Notes: generated from the sequence alone by a model not told the origin. 64,000 nucleotides of DNA from Mycobacteroides franklinii (GCF_002013895.1 NZ_MAFQ01000005.1:434001-498000), one strand, 5' to 3'; numbered from the stretch's first letter, positions 8,702 to 17,737 are shown. Numbers and translations: made by a program.

Positions 8702-9754
8702 TCACCGGGCGGATTCCGCGATTGCTGTGCCGAGCTGTTCGGTGGTGGCGGTACCGCCGAGATCGGGGGTACGGACGCGACCTTCTGCCAGTACCTGGTC
8801 GACGGCCCGGCGGATCTTGTTGGCGGTGCCGGACTCGTTGAGATGATCCAGGAGCATTGCGCCGGCGAGTATCTGCGCGACGGGATTCGCGATGCCTTGC
8901 CCGGCAATATCGGGGGCCGAGCCGTGCACCGATTCGAACATGGAGATGGCCGTGCGTTCCGGGTTGATGTTTCCGGATGCCGCGAGCCCGAGTCCTCCGG
9001 TGACCGCTGCCGCCAGATCAGACAAGATATCGCCAAAGAGGTTTGACGCGACGATGACATCCAGGCTTCCGGGGTCGCTCACCATGCGCGCGGCGAGGGC
9101 GTCGACGTGCATCGACATGGACGGTACCTGCGGATACTCGGCGGCTATCTGATTGAAGATGCTGTCCCAGTATGGCATTGAATGAATGATGCCGTTCGAC
9201 TTGGTCGCCGAGCAGACTCGGAACCCCGCCGAGGCGGCCAGTTCGAATGCGTACCGGATGATTCGCTCGCATCCGATGCGGGTGAAAACCGATTCCTGCA
9301 AAGCGAATTCGTGTTGATTGCCGCGATTGTGTACTCCACCGATGGTGGAGTATTCCCCCTCGGAGTTCTCGCGGACGATGACCATCGAGAGGGCGTCCGC
9401 GGAAACTCCGGCCAGGGGCGAGGCGATTCCGGGCAGTAGGCGTACTGGCCGCAGGTTCACGTATTGGTTGAACGCGCGCCGCAGCGGGATCAGCAGGCCC
9501 CACAATGACACGTCATCGGGGACGCCCGGGTATCCCACGGCGCCAAGTAGAATCGCGTCGAACGAGGCCAGCGTCGCCGGAGCGTCGGCCGGCATCATCG
9601 CCCCGGTCTTGGCGTATCGCTCACAGGAGTAGTCGAATTCGGTCCATTCGATTCTGCCGCCGGTGGCGGCATCCATCACCTTGACCGCCTCCCGGGTGAC
9701 ATCGACGCCGATGCCGTCGCCCGGGATGGTGGCTACTCGCATCCGGCCGCTCAT
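8702..9754 (-). CDS. Tartrate/D-malate/isopropylmalate-type dehydrogenase
   Basis: The 350-residue protein starts MSGRMRVATIPGDGIG. It belongs to the isocitrate/isopropylmalate dehydrogenase family, which oxidatively decarboxylates beta-substituted malates with NAD and a divalent metal. FNQYVNLRPVRLLPG is the substrate-Arg region in the form typical of tartrate dehydrogenase/D-malate dehydrogenase (TtuC/DmlA). VRENSEGEY and the Asp-rich DILSDLAAAVTGGLGLA metal region follow. The ATG at 9754 overlaps the aldehyde dehydrogenase stop (ATGA), so the two are coupled. The frame is open upstream, but that sequence is antisense to the dehydrogenase gene. Confidence 0.85.
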   Translation of the reverse strand: MSGRMRVATIPGDGIGVDVTREAVKVMDAATGGRIEWTEFDYSCERYAKTGAMMPADAPATLASFDAILLGAVGYPGVPDDVSLWGLLIPLRRAFNQYVNLRPVRLLPGIASPLAGVSADALSMVIVRENSEGEYSTIGGVHNRGNQHEFALQESVFTRIGCERIIRYAFELAASAGFRVCSATKSNGIIHSMPYWDSIFNQIAAEYPQVPSMSMHVDALAARMVSDPGSLDVIVASNLFGDILSDLAAAVTGGLGLAASGNINPERTAISMFESVHGSAPDIAGQGIANPVAQILAGAMLLDHLNESGTANKIRRAVDQVLAEGRVRTPDLGGTATTEQLGTAIAESAR

Positions 9755-11211
9755 ACGGCCGCGCCGATGTATTTGGTCTCCATGAACTCCTCGATTCCCG
9801 CGAATCCCCCTTCGCGTCCTATTCCGGACTGTTTCACACCCCCGAACGGTGCGGCAGGAGTGGACACGACGGGTCGGTTCAGACCCACCATACCGGTCTC
9901 CAGTGCCTCGGACACGCGCCATCCGCGCCGGGTGTCATTGGTGTAAAGGTATGCCACTAAGCCAAATTCGGAATCGTTGGCGCGTGCGATCACTTCCTCC
10001 TCGGTATCGAAGCTCGCTATCGCGGCGACGGGGGCGAAGATCTCCGTGCGCATCATGTCGCTGTCATCGGGCACATCGGTCAATACCGACGGCGGATAGA
10101 AGTACCCGGTACCACCGGGCGCCTCGCCGCCCAATCTCACTGTGGCACCACGCTTGCGGGCGTCAGTGACCAGCCGACCGGCCTTGGACACGGCATCGGG
10201 GTCGATGAGCGGGCCCACCTCCACGCCCTGCTCGGTACCGCGACCCATGCGCAGGGCCGACATCCTCGCGGTGAGCGCTTCGGTGAACGGCCCGGCGATA
10301 CCGCGCTGCACGTAAATGCGGTTGGCGGCGGTACAGGCCTGCCCGATATTGCGCATCTTCGCGATCAGCGCGCCGGCGGCAGCCTCGTCCGGGTCGGCGT
10401 CGTCAAAGACGATGAAGGGCGCGTTTCCGCCCAGCTCCATCGAGGTGCGTCTGACGGTAGCGGCACACTGCGCGAGCAGATAGCGGCCCACCTCGGTGGA
10501 CCCGGTGAACGAGAGCTTGCGGACCCGCGGATCGGCGAGCAGCGGCGCCATGGTCGTGCCGGGGTCGGCGGTGGTGATGACCGAGACCACCCCCTCGGGT
10601 ACGCCGGCCTCGCGCAGGATGCCCAGGAGGGCGAGCATCGATAGTGGTGTCTGCTCGGCCGGCTTGACCAGGCACGTGCAGCCCGCGGCCAATGCGGGGC
10701 CGATCTTGCGGGTCCCCATGGCCAGTGGGAAATTCCACGGGGTGATCAGCAGGCTTGGTCCTACCGGGCGGTGCGTCACGATCAACCGTGACTGGCCGTC
10801 GGGTGCCAGCATCACGCCGCCGTCCAGGCGCACGGCTTCGCCGGCGAACCAGCGGAAGAACTCTGCCGCGTAGGCGACCTCACCGCGCGATTCGGCCAGT
10901 GGCTTGCCCATTTCCAGGGTCATGAGCAGGGCCAGGTCTTCGGTGCGCTGGATCATCAGGGTGTACGCGCGCATCAGCACATCGGAACGCTGCTGCGGTG
11001 TGGTGGCGGACCAGGTTTGTTGGGCGGCAACGGCATTGTCCAGTGCGTTGAGTGCTGCGGAGCCATTCATATCGGCGACGTCGGCCAGCACTTCCTCGGT
11101 AGCGGGATCCACGACGGGGAACGTGGGGCCGTGGCCGTCCTGGTGGGTAAGGGCATTGGCGACCACCGAAGAGCTGGCCGACAGGGGGGTAGACACTGCG
11201 CCGGGATGCAT
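9751..11211 (-). CDS. gabD: Succinate-semialdehyde-type NAD(P) aldehyde dehydrogenase
   Basis: This 486-residue member of the aldehyde dehydrogenase superfamily has the GabD layout: ITPWNFPLAMGTRKIGPALA near residue 155, FTGSTEVG near 230, the catalytic Glu in MELGGNAPFIVFDDAD near 256, and the catalytic Cys in GQACTAANRIYVQ near 290. GabD oxidises succinate semialdehyde to succinate, often after a GABA-type transaminase. A class III aminotransferase gene lies immediately divergent, which supports this, though another omega-semialdehyde is possible. The promoter contains the GATTGTCAACAATC palindrome. Confidence 0.88.
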   Translation of the reverse strand: MHPGAVSTPLSASSSVVANALTHQDGHGPTFPVVDPATEEVLADVADMNGSAALNALDNAVAAQQTWSATTPQQRSDVLMRAYTLMIQRTEDLALLMTLEMGKPLAESRGEVAYAAEFFRWFAGEAVRLDGGVMLAPDGQSRLIVTHRPVGPSLLITPWNFPLAMGTRKIGPALAAGCTCLVKPAEQTPLSMLALLGILREAGVPEGVVSVITTADPGTTMAPLLADPRVRKLSFTGSTEVGRYLLAQCAATVRRTSMELGGNAPFIVFDDADPDEAAAGALIAKMRNIGQACTAANRIYVQRGIAGPFTEALTARMSALRMGRGTEQGVEVGPLIDPDAVSKAGRLVTDARKRGATVRLGGEAPGGTGYFYPPSVLTDVPDDSDMMRTEIFAPVAAIASFDTEEEVIARANDSEFGLVAYLYTNDTRRGWRVSEALETGMVGLNRPVVSTPAAPFGGVKQSGIGREGGFAGIEEFMETKYIGAAV

Positions 11212-11227
11212 GCCACCATGCTAGGGA

Positions 11228-11241
11228 GATTGTCAACAATC
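11228..11241. promoter_or_regulatory. Palindromic operator copy 1 (GntR-type)
   Basis: GATTGTCAACAATC has 6-base arms GATTGT/ACAATC around a 2-base centre. It lies between the aldehyde dehydrogenase and aminotransferase starts, and an extra half-site ACAAT follows at 11243-11247. The identical 14-mer recurs at 15454-15467 in the cluster's other divergent promoter. FadR/GntR-type operators often have a TTGT-N2-ACAA form, so the GntR regulator encoded at 17045-17737 is the likely binder. Confidence 0.7.
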
Positions 11242-11276
11242 GACAATAGTTCCGAGTGTATCGATGGAGGGATGCC

Positions 11277-12554
11277 GTGACTGTCGGTCTTCGCGCAAGG
11301 GGCTCATCCGCAACCGCGTTATCGCCCGTTCTCAAGCAGGCCACCCCGGTGGTCGCAGCGCGAGGCCAGGGTTGCTATCTGTACGACGAAAGAGACCGCG
11401 AATACCTGGATTTCACCGCGGGTATCGGCGTGGTGAGCACCGGTCACTGTCATCCGCGGGTGGTCGAGGCCGCGCAGCGGCAGGTGGCCACGCTCATCCA
11501 CGGGCAATACACGACCGTGATGCACCGCCCGCTGCAGAATCTGGTGCGGCGCCTTGGCGATGTACTGCCCCCGAACCTGGACTCGCTGTTCTTCGCCAAC
11601 TCCGGCAGTGAGGCCATCGAGGCCGCCGTGCGGTTGGCACGACAAGCCACTGGCCGCCCCAATATCGTGGTATTCCAGGGTGGATTTCACGGGCGCACAC
11701 TTGCCGCCGCCACCATGACCACGTCGGGCCCGCGATTCTCCTCGGGTATTGGCCCGCTGATGGCGGGTGTTTACAGCGCCCCGTTCCCGACGGCGTACCG
11801 CTACGGCTGGAGCGAGGCAGAGGCCACTCGATTCGCATTGCAAGAGCTCGACTACCTCTTCGCGACAGCTACAGCCCCCAATCAGGTGGCGGCGATGGTC
11901 ATCGAGCCGGTACTCGGCGAGGGCGGGTACATTCCCGCCAACACCGAGTTCCTCACCGGCATTGCCGAGCGGGCGCGTGAGCACGGCATCCTCGTGGTGC
12001 TCGATGAGGTGCAAACCGGATTCGGACGTACCGGAGCGTATTTCGGACATCAGCATTTCGGTGTCACCCCAGACATTCTGGTGATGGCCAAGGGAATCGC
12101 GAGCGGTTTCCCCATCTCAGGCATCGCGGCCTCCGCCGAGTTGATGGGGCGCGCCTGGCCCGGTTCACAGGGCGGTACCTACGGAGCCAATGCCGTCGCG
12201 TGTGCGGCTGCGCTGGCGACCCTCGATGTGATCGAGGAGGAACGGCTTGTCGAGAATGCGCGGGCGCGCGGTCAGGAACTTCTCGACGGCGCGCGAAAGA
12301 TTGCCGCTGACAGGGGAATCGACGGCGATGTGCGTGGACTCGGATTGATGGTCGGTGTGGAGTTCAGCCAGGATGGCCGGCCGGCGCCACACCTCGCGGC
12401 GCGGGCGCAGGCAGCGGCCGCTGAAAACGGCTTGCTGCTGCTCATGTGCGGTCCGCATATGAATGTGGTGCGGATGATTCCGCCGCTGGTGGTCACGGCC
12501 GACCAGATATCCGATGCACTCGGCATCTGGAACACCGTGGTGGCGGGGCTGTGA
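11277..12554 (+). CDS. Class III omega-aminotransferase (GABA aminotransferase-like)
   Basis: The GTG at 11277 is preferred because GGAGGG lies eight bases upstream; an earlier GTG at 11256 is possible. The 425-residue protein is a fold-type I, class III PLP enzyme. It shows FANSGSEAIEAAVRLAR (cofactor phosphate), GGFHGRT, EPVLGEGGY, LDEVQTGFGRTG (Asp to the PLP nitrogen) and MAKGIASG with the Schiff-base Lys. Such enzymes move an omega-amino group to 2-oxoglutarate or pyruvate. With the divergent semialdehyde dehydrogenase this suggests an amino-to-acid conversion. The substrate is not resolved. Confidence 0.88.
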   Translation: MTVGLRARGSSATALSPVLKQATPVVAARGQGCYLYDERDREYLDFTAGIGVVSTGHCHPRVVEAAQRQVATLIHGQYTTVMHRPLQNLVRRLGDVLPPNLDSLFFANSGSEAIEAAVRLARQATGRPNIVVFQGGFHGRTLAAATMTTSGPRFSSGIGPLMAGVYSAPFPTAYRYGWSEAEATRFALQELDYLFATATAPNQVAAMVIEPVLGEGGYIPANTEFLTGIAERAREHGILVVLDEVQTGFGRTGAYFGHQHFGVTPDILVMAKGIASGFPISGIAASAELMGRAWPGSQGGTYGANAVACAAALATLDVIEEERLVENARARGQELLDGARKIAADRGIDGDVRGLGLMVGVEFSQDGRPAPHLAARAQAAAAENGLLLLMCGPHMNVVRMIPPLVVTADQISDALGIWNTVVAGL

Positions 12555-13048
12555 TGGATCGCTACATCTCCATCACGCTGACCAAGCGGGGTGTCACCTG
12601 CCGTGCCCGGCTGCTGGACGCCGAGGCCCCGAGAACCTGTGAAACGGTGTGGAATTCGCTCCCGGCCGTGGGGCAGGCCTATCACGCCAAGTATGCGCGC
12701 AACGAGGTGTACACGCTGCTGCCGCCGCTACTCCCGGCACCCGGACGGGAAAACCCGACCATCACGCCGATACCCGGTGACGTGTGCTTCTTCGGTTTCG
12801 AGCCGTGGGAAATCGGCAACCCGGCCTACGGATACGAGCCTGGATCGGAAGCTCATTCGGCACAGGGCGCCACGGATCTGGCGATCTTTTACGGCCGGAA
12901 CAACTTGCTGATCAACGGTGATGCCGGCTGGGTGCCCGGAAACGTCTTCGCGACCATCGAAGAGGGGCTGGGCGATATCGCCGCGGCCTGCCAGGATCTG
13001 TGGCTGACCGGAGTTCAGGGCGAGCAGCTGGCCTTTGCGCGGGCCTAG
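12554..13048 (+). CDS. DUF3830 (cyclophilin-like fold) protein
   Basis: The ATG at 12554 shares a base with the aminotransferase stop (TGATG), so the genes are coupled. The 164-residue protein has the DUF3830 pattern: an N-terminal strand with Cys (VTCRARLLDAEAPRTC), a central GDVCFFGFEPWEIG, an FYGRNNLLINGDAGWVPGNVFA region, and a helical C-terminus. DUF3830 proteins have a small cyclophilin-like barrel. In my knowledge they sit in amidohydrolase, racemase and hydantoinase-type catabolic clusters, without an established activity. The context here (amidase, isomerases) fits that. Confidence 0.8.
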   Translation: MDRYISITLTKRGVTCRARLLDAEAPRTCETVWNSLPAVGQAYHAKYARNEVYTLLPPLLPAPGRENPTITPIPGDVCFFGFEPWEIGNPAYGYEPGSEAHSAQGATDLAIFYGRNNLLINGDAGWVPGNVFATIEEGLGDIAAACQDLWLTGVQGEQLAFARA

Positions 13049-14436
13049 CCCGCGAGCACCCGTTCGGCGAAATGGCCCACCGCCAGCACCAGGTCGTCGC
13101 TGTGCCGCGGGCCTACGATCTGCATGCCGACCGGTAGCCCCTGCGAGGTTTTGCCGACCGGAATCGACAAGGCGGGTTGCTGAGTCATGTTGAACGGGTA
13201 GGTGAATGGTGTCCACTGCGCCCACCAGCGCATTCCGGAGTTCGGCGGGACGTCGGCACCCAGCGGGAACGCGGGAATCGGCACCGTCGGGGTGATCAGC
13301 ACATTGTGCATTTCATGGAATGCGCCCATGGTGACACCCAATTGCACACACGTGTTACGCGCTGCCAGGTACTCGGTGGCCGAGGCGCCGGTTCCGGTGT
13401 CCCACATCTGAGCCAGCCCGGGGTCGATATCCGCACGCACGTCATCAAGGGCGCCATAGTTATTCAGACTGGCTGCCGCGCCTGCGGCCCAGAGGGTTTC
13501 GAATTCATCGATCGGATCGCTGAAGCCCGGGTCTGCGCGCGTGACCGGCAGGCCCGCCTCGTCGAGTGCGTTCACCGCGTTCTCCACCAGGTCGGCGACC
13601 TCGGGGTCGACATCGACGTAACCGAGTGTGGGGGAGTAGGCGATATCCAGACCGGTCATGTCGCGATATACCTGTGAGCGGTAGGTGGTGAGGGTCGGCG
13701 ACAGTGACGTGGGGTCGCGATGGTCGGGCAGGCTGATGATGTCCATAAGCAGCGCAGCGTCTTCCACCGTTCGGGTAATCGGGCCACCGTGAGCGAGCGG
13801 ACCGAACGGGCTGATCGGATACATCGGGATGCGACCGTGGGTGGGCTTGAAGCCCACCACACCGCAGAAGCTGGCGGGTATCCGGACGCTGCCTCCGCCG
13901 TCGGTGCCGATGGACATCGGTGCCATGCCGGCGGCCACCGCCGCCGCGCTGCCGCCGGAAGAGCCGCCGGCTGTGCGGCGCGGATCTGCCGGATTGTGGG
14001 TGACCCCGCGCTGATGGCTGTCGGTGACGCCCTTCCAGGCGAACTCGGGAGTGGTGGTCTTGCCGACCATGACCATGCCGTCGGCCCGGATACGTTCTAC
14101 CGCGGGGCTATCCACATCCCACGGCCCGGCCGGATCGATCAGCCCGGAGCCGCGCAGGGTGGGCCAGCGCCGGGTGAGAAAGACGTCCTTGATGGAAATC
14201 GGCACACCGTCGAGTAGGCCGCGGGTGTAGTGGCCCCGCCACCGTTCCTCGGATTCGGTGGCCGCCGCCAGGGCAGCTTCCTCGTCAACGAGGCAGTACG
14301 CATTGATGGTGCTGTCGGTTTGGGCGATTTTGGACAGTACCGCCGCCGTGGCCTCCACCGGAGACAGCTCTCCCGAGGTGTACGCGGCCACCAGCTCCAG
14401 GGCCGTCATCTCGGTGGGGTCGGTCGGTTTATGCAT
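13045..14436 (-). CDS. Amidase (amidase-signature family)
   Basis: The 463-residue enzyme carries the Ser-Ser-Lys amidase signature: the catalytic Lys in GVPISIKDVF near residue 83, and GGSSGGSAAAVAAGM near 158-172 with the cis-Ser and the nucleophile Ser (GTDGGGSVRIPASFCG). It hydrolyses a carboxamide; whether the substrate is an aryl amide, a maleamate-like compound or an amino-acid amide is not visible. It converges with the DUF3830 gene with a four-base overlap. The 2-hydroxyacid dehydrogenase gene upstream overlaps its start by eight bases, so those two are one transcript. Confidence 0.9.
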   Translation of the reverse strand: MHKPTDPTEMTALELVAAYTSGELSPVEATAAVLSKIAQTDSTINAYCLVDEEAALAAATESEERWRGHYTRGLLDGVPISIKDVFLTRRWPTLRGSGLIDPAGPWDVDSPAVERIRADGMVMVGKTTTPEFAWKGVTDSHQRGVTHNPADPRRTAGGSSGGSAAAVAAGMAPMSIGTDGGGSVRIPASFCGVVGFKPTHGRIPMYPISPFGPLAHGGPITRTVEDAALLMDIISLPDHRDPTSLSPTLTTYRSQVYRDMTGLDIAYSPTLGYVDVDPEVADLVENAVNALDEAGLPVTRADPGFSDPIDEFETLWAAGAAASLNNYGALDDVRADIDPGLAQMWDTGTGASATEYLAARNTCVQLGVTMGAFHEMHNVLITPTVPIPAFPLGADVPPNSGMRWWAQWTPFTYPFNMTQQPALSIPVGKTSQGLPVGMQIVGPRHSDDLVLAVGHFAERVLAG

Positions 14437-15427
14437 TGCCGCGCATCCTGTTCTTGTCGACGATATTCAGAAGTTTTTCGCCCCGGAGATAGCGCTCGAA
14501 GTTGGTGACGAATTGGTCCTGCAGGCGGTCGGACCAACCGTGGACATCACCACTGTTATGCGGGGTGATGTGGGTGTTCGGCGTGCGCCACAACGGATGT
14601 CCCACCGGCAGTGGTTCAGGATCGGTGACATCCAGGGCGGCTCCGGCGATGGTGCCCCGGTTCAGTGCGGACACCAGATCCCAGGTACCCACCAGCTCAC
14701 CGCGGCCCACGTTGATCAGCCGGGCGGTCGGTCGCATCGCCGAGAGCACGCGGGCGTTGACGACGGCATGTGTTTGGGTGGTGAGGGGTGCGGCAAGCAC
14801 CAGGTATTCGACATCGCCCACATGTGAAGGCAAGTCGGCGGATTCGGTGCGGCCGAGCACCGTGACCTGCATTCCCACGGAGGTCAGGAGTGTGGCGATC
14901 GCCTGGCCGATCGGTCCCGTGCCGAGCACCGCCACCGGTACACTGTCGATGGACTCCGACCCGAAGTGCCGCCAGCTCAGTGCCGCCTGCGCTCGGGTGG
15001 AACGGCGAATATCCTTGGCGAAGGCCAGAATTTGTGCCAGCACGTATTCGGCGATGGGGCGCTCGAAGAGGCCACGTGAATTGGTGAGCACCACGTCGCT
15101 TTCGACGAGCTCATCGAACAGCACCGGATCGACGCCTGTCGAGGCGATGTGTACCCAGCGCAGTGAATCGGCGGCGGACCATGTTTCGCGTAGTGCGGTC
15201 GAGCGGAAGTCGTACACGAAGAGAATCTCGGCGCCGGGGAGCGCCGTCGCCAAATGGTCGGATTCCACCAGCCGTAGCTCAGCGGCCTCGGCCACGGGTG
15301 CGAGACGATCCGGAATCGAATTCGGGGCGTACTGCACGGCTGTTACTGGTTTATGCGCAGGCTGGTCATCCATGGCTGTCTGTCTTCGCGCAAGCTGCTC
15401 ATCCGCGACAATCCGTCGGGCGCTCAC
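14429..15427 (-). CDS. D-isomer-specific 2-hydroxyacid dehydrogenase
   Basis: The C-terminal two thirds match this NAD(P) family. VAVLGTGPIGQAIATLL is the dinucleotide loop (about residues 163-179). Catalytic Arg (INVGRGELV), Glu/Asp (ALDVTDPEPLP) and His (ITPHNSGD) are all present. The enzyme reduces or oxidises an unknown 2-keto/2-hydroxy acid. The GTG at 15427 gives 332 residues; an ATG 18 codons further in (15373) is a reasonable alternative. It is the first gene of the minus-strand arm and faces the isomerase operon across a promoter containing GATTGTCAACAATC. Confidence 0.85.
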   Translation of the reverse strand: MSARRIVADEQLARRQTAMDDQPAHKPVTAVQYAPNSIPDRLAPVAEAAELRLVESDHLATALPGAEILFVYDFRSTALRETWSAADSLRWVHIASTGVDPVLFDELVESDVVLTNSRGLFERPIAEYVLAQILAFAKDIRRSTRAQAALSWRHFGSESIDSVPVAVLGTGPIGQAIATLLTSVGMQVTVLGRTESADLPSHVGDVEYLVLAAPLTTQTHAVVNARVLSAMRPTARLINVGRGELVGTWDLVSALNRGTIAGAALDVTDPEPLPVGHPLWRTPNTHITPHNSGDVHGWSDRLQDQFVTNFERYLRGEKLLNIVDKNRMRGNA

Positions 15428-15453
15428 GTTGACACGGTATGAAGATATCGTAT

Positions 15454-15467
15454 GATTGTCAACAATC
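15454..15467. promoter_or_regulatory. Palindromic operator copy 2 (GntR-type)
   Basis: A second exact copy of GATTGTCAACAATC lies in the 132-base divergent promoter between the 2-hydroxyacid dehydrogenase and the first isomerase. Two identical 14-mers, each in a divergent promoter of the same 10-kb cluster, imply one shared regulator. The GntR protein at 17045-17737 is the obvious candidate. Confidence 0.7.
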
Positions 15468-15559
15468 TGAGTTGCGATGAGCTGCTTACGCGAAGAGCGT
15501 CGGAAATGACCAGGTCTGGCTCAGGCGTAGAGCGATGCTGCGAGTGTTAGGTCCTGCCG

Positions 15560-16315
15560 GTGGATTTCTCGTCTCTTCCCGACTTCGCGGAGTCGGCTGA
15601 TCAGCGCGGTATCGGCATCATCGCCCCCTTCGATCTCGCACTGGAACGTGAGCTGTGGCGATGGGTTCCGGCAGAGGTGTCACTACACCTGGCCCGGACG
15701 CCGTACGAGCCGGTACCGGTGAGCCGCGCCATGGCCGAGCTGGTGTCGAACACCTCCCACCTGCAGGCGGCCACCCGCGATGTATTGCATGTGGAGCCCG
15801 AAGTTGTTGCCTACCTGTGCACCTCGGGAAGTTTCATCCGCGGTGTCGAGCACGAGCGTGAGCTGGTCCAGGCCATCATGGCGGCGGGTGCCAAGTCCGC
15901 CGTCACCACCTCGGGGGCGCTGGCCGAAGCGGTGACCGCGCTGAACATCAACAGGATCAGCGTCATTACCCCGTATGACGCAGAGCTGACCGAACTGCTG
16001 GCGAAGTTCCTGGGGGAGTTAGGAGTAACGGTGGTGCGCACAGACCATTTGGGTTTGGGCGGGGGCATCTGGAAGGTCAACTATCGCACCGTTGCCGAAC
16101 GGATTCTGGCCGCCGACACCGCCGATGCCGAAGCGATCTTCGTCAGCTGTACCAATCTGCGCACCTACGACGTGATCGATCCGCTGGAGCGGCTGCTGGG
16201 CAAGCCGGTACTGACCGCCAACCAACTGACCATCTGGGCCTGTCTGGACCGGATGAGTCTTCCCATGATGGGGCCGGGACGATGGCTCCGCGACGTATTC
16301 GGAGGAGGTACCTGA
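15560..16315 (+). CDS. Maleate cis-trans isomerase / Asp-Glu racemase-like protein
   Basis: This 251-residue protein belongs to the group that includes maleate isomerase and arylmalonate decarboxylase. Both catalytic Cys expected of a maleate isomerase are present: C87 in CTSGSF and C197 in SCTNL. In those enzymes one Cys attacks the double bond and the other protonates it, converting maleate to fumarate. The GTG start at 15560 is the first in frame. It is coupled by a shared base to a second copy (TGATG at 16313-16317). Some members instead racemise or decarboxylate substituted malonates. Confidence 0.82.
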   Translation: MDFSSLPDFAESADQRGIGIIAPFDLALERELWRWVPAEVSLHLARTPYEPVPVSRAMAELVSNTSHLQAATRDVLHVEPEVVAYLCTSGSFIRGVEHERELVQAIMAAGAKSAVTTSGALAEAVTALNINRISVITPYDAELTELLAKFLGELGVTVVRTDHLGLGGGIWKVNYRTVAERILAADTADAEAIFVSCTNLRTYDVIDPLERLLGKPVLTANQLTIWACLDRMSLPMMGPGRWLRDVFGGGT

Positions 16316-17064
16316 TGTTGTCCGAGGGACGGCCACTCGCGCCGACGGTGGGGTTCATCTATCCGGATCACGCGGCCGAGTCGGATTACCCGCTGGTGGC
16401 GCGGCAGCTCGATATGAACTTCCCTGTTGTGCACATCTATGGCACCGATTTGCACGCGGTTCCCGAGTTGCTCGACCTGGGTAGCCCCGAGAAGCTCGCC
16501 GAGGGGGCTCGGTTGCTACGCCCCCACGATCCGGGCGCCGTCGTGTGGGCCTGCACCTCGGGAAGCTTTGTCTACGGCCCGCGAGGCGCGGCCGAGCAGG
16601 TCGCGGGTCTGTCGGAGTGCAGCGGCACTCCGGCGTCCAGCACGTCCTTTGCTTTTGTCAATGCTGCAGCTGCGCTGGGTGTTTCGAGGGTGGCTGTGGC
16701 CGCGAGCTATCCGCGCGATATCGCCGAGTTGTTCGTCGCATTTCTGGCCGCGCACGATATCGAGGTGGTGTCGATGGGCGAGGCGGGCATCGACACCGCC
16801 GCGGAGGTGGGCCGGCTTACCTCCGACCAGGTCGATGGGCTGGCCGATGCCAACGATCATTCAGATGCGGAGGCGCTGCTGATCCCGGACACCGCCATGC
16901 ACACCATCGCGCATGTCGAGCGGCTCGAGTCGCGGCTGGGCAAGGCGGTATTGACCGCGAACCAGGTGACGGTGTGGGAAGGTTTGCGATTAATCAAAGA
17001 GGTGCCCGATTTCCCGGGTTTGGGGCGGCTTTTCAGGAGACGACATGACGACGCTGGTACCTGA
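16315..17064 (+). CDS. Second maleate-isomerase/racemase-like protein, one catalytic Cys replaced
   Basis: A 249-residue paralogue of the gene before it, with GGAGGAGG a few bases before its ATG. The first active Cys is kept (C80 in CTSGSF). Where the neighbour has SCTN, this protein has PDTA, with Asp at residue 192 (codon 16888-16890). A single-Cys active site is known in arylmalonate decarboxylase, although there the other Cys is retained, so the chemistry probably differs from maleate isomerisation. The two copies may form a heteromer. Its 3' end overlaps the GntR start by 20 bases. Confidence 0.8.
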   Translation: MLSEGRPLAPTVGFIYPDHAAESDYPLVARQLDMNFPVVHIYGTDLHAVPELLDLGSPEKLAEGARLLRPHDPGAVVWACTSGSFVYGPRGAAEQVAGLSECSGTPASSTSFAFVNAAAALGVSRVAVAASYPRDIAELFVAFLAAHDIEVVSMGEAGIDTAAEVGRLTSDQVDGLADANDHSDAEALLIPDTAMHTIAHVERLESRLGKAVLTANQVTVWEGLRLIKEVPDFPGLGRLFRRRHDDAGT

Positions 17065-17737
17065 GGAGTTCGCACCCCTGGAACGGCAGTCGACCGCGGA
17101 GCTGATCGCGGAGCGGTTGCGGATCGCGATCATGCGCGGTGTCCTGGCGCCGGGCGCGCAATTAGGCGAGGCATCACTGGCGGCGCAGTTCGCGGTGTCT
17201 CGTGGGCCGCTACGCGAAGCGATGCAGCGCTTGGTGTCCGAGGGTTTGTTGCGCAGTGAACGCAATCGCGGCATCTTTGTCATCGAGCTCACCGACGAAG
17301 ACGTGCACGACGTCTACCGGTCGCGGGCCGCTATCGAGCGCGCGGCGCTGGAGTGCATTATGTCCGGCGATACCGTCACCGCGTACCGGCGTCTGCTCGT
17401 GCCGGTGGCTGTGATGACCGAGGCCGCCGCTCGTGGCGATGTCGTCGCCGTCACGGACGCCGATCAGGAGTTTCACGAGGTCCTGGTGGACTGCTCGGGG
17501 AGCCCGCGGCTGCGCCGCGCCATGCGCACGTTGCTGTTGGAGACGCGGATGCTGCTGGGTGAGCTACAGGGCACCTATGCGGACCTCGGCGAGCAGGTTC
17601 GCGAGCACGAGGTGCTCTGCGCGGCGATCGGTGCCGGGGACGCACCCGCCGCCTATCGGCTGATCGAGGAGCACATGCGCGATGCGGTCGTGCATCTCAT
17701 GGCACGCCGCGGCTCCGCGAGCGGATCGGTGGAGTAA
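17045..17737 (+). CDS. GntR/FadR-family regulator (FCD domain)
   Basis: The 230-residue protein has an N-terminal winged helix: TAELIAERLRIAIMRGVLAP, then LGEASLAAQFAVSRGPLREAMQRLVSEGL with the recognition helix. A helical FCD effector domain (residues 85-220) shows the Asp and His residues that usually bind a metal and carboxylate ligand (D..EFHEVLV, REHEVLCAAI, EEHMRDAV). Such regulators sense organic acids and are usually repressors. It is the last gene of the isomerase operon and overlaps it, so it likely autoregulates. Its predicted operators are the two GATTGTCAACAATC copies. Confidence 0.9.
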   Translation: MTTLVPEEFAPLERQSTAELIAERLRIAIMRGVLAPGAQLGEASLAAQFAVSRGPLREAMQRLVSEGLLRSERNRGIFVIELTDEDVHDVYRSRAAIERAALECIMSGDTVTAYRRLLVPVAVMTEAAARGDVVAVTDADQEFHEVLVDCSGSPRLRRAMRTLLLETRMLLGELQGTYADLGEQVREHEVLCAAIGAGDAPAAYRLIEEHMRDAVVHLMARRGSASGSVE

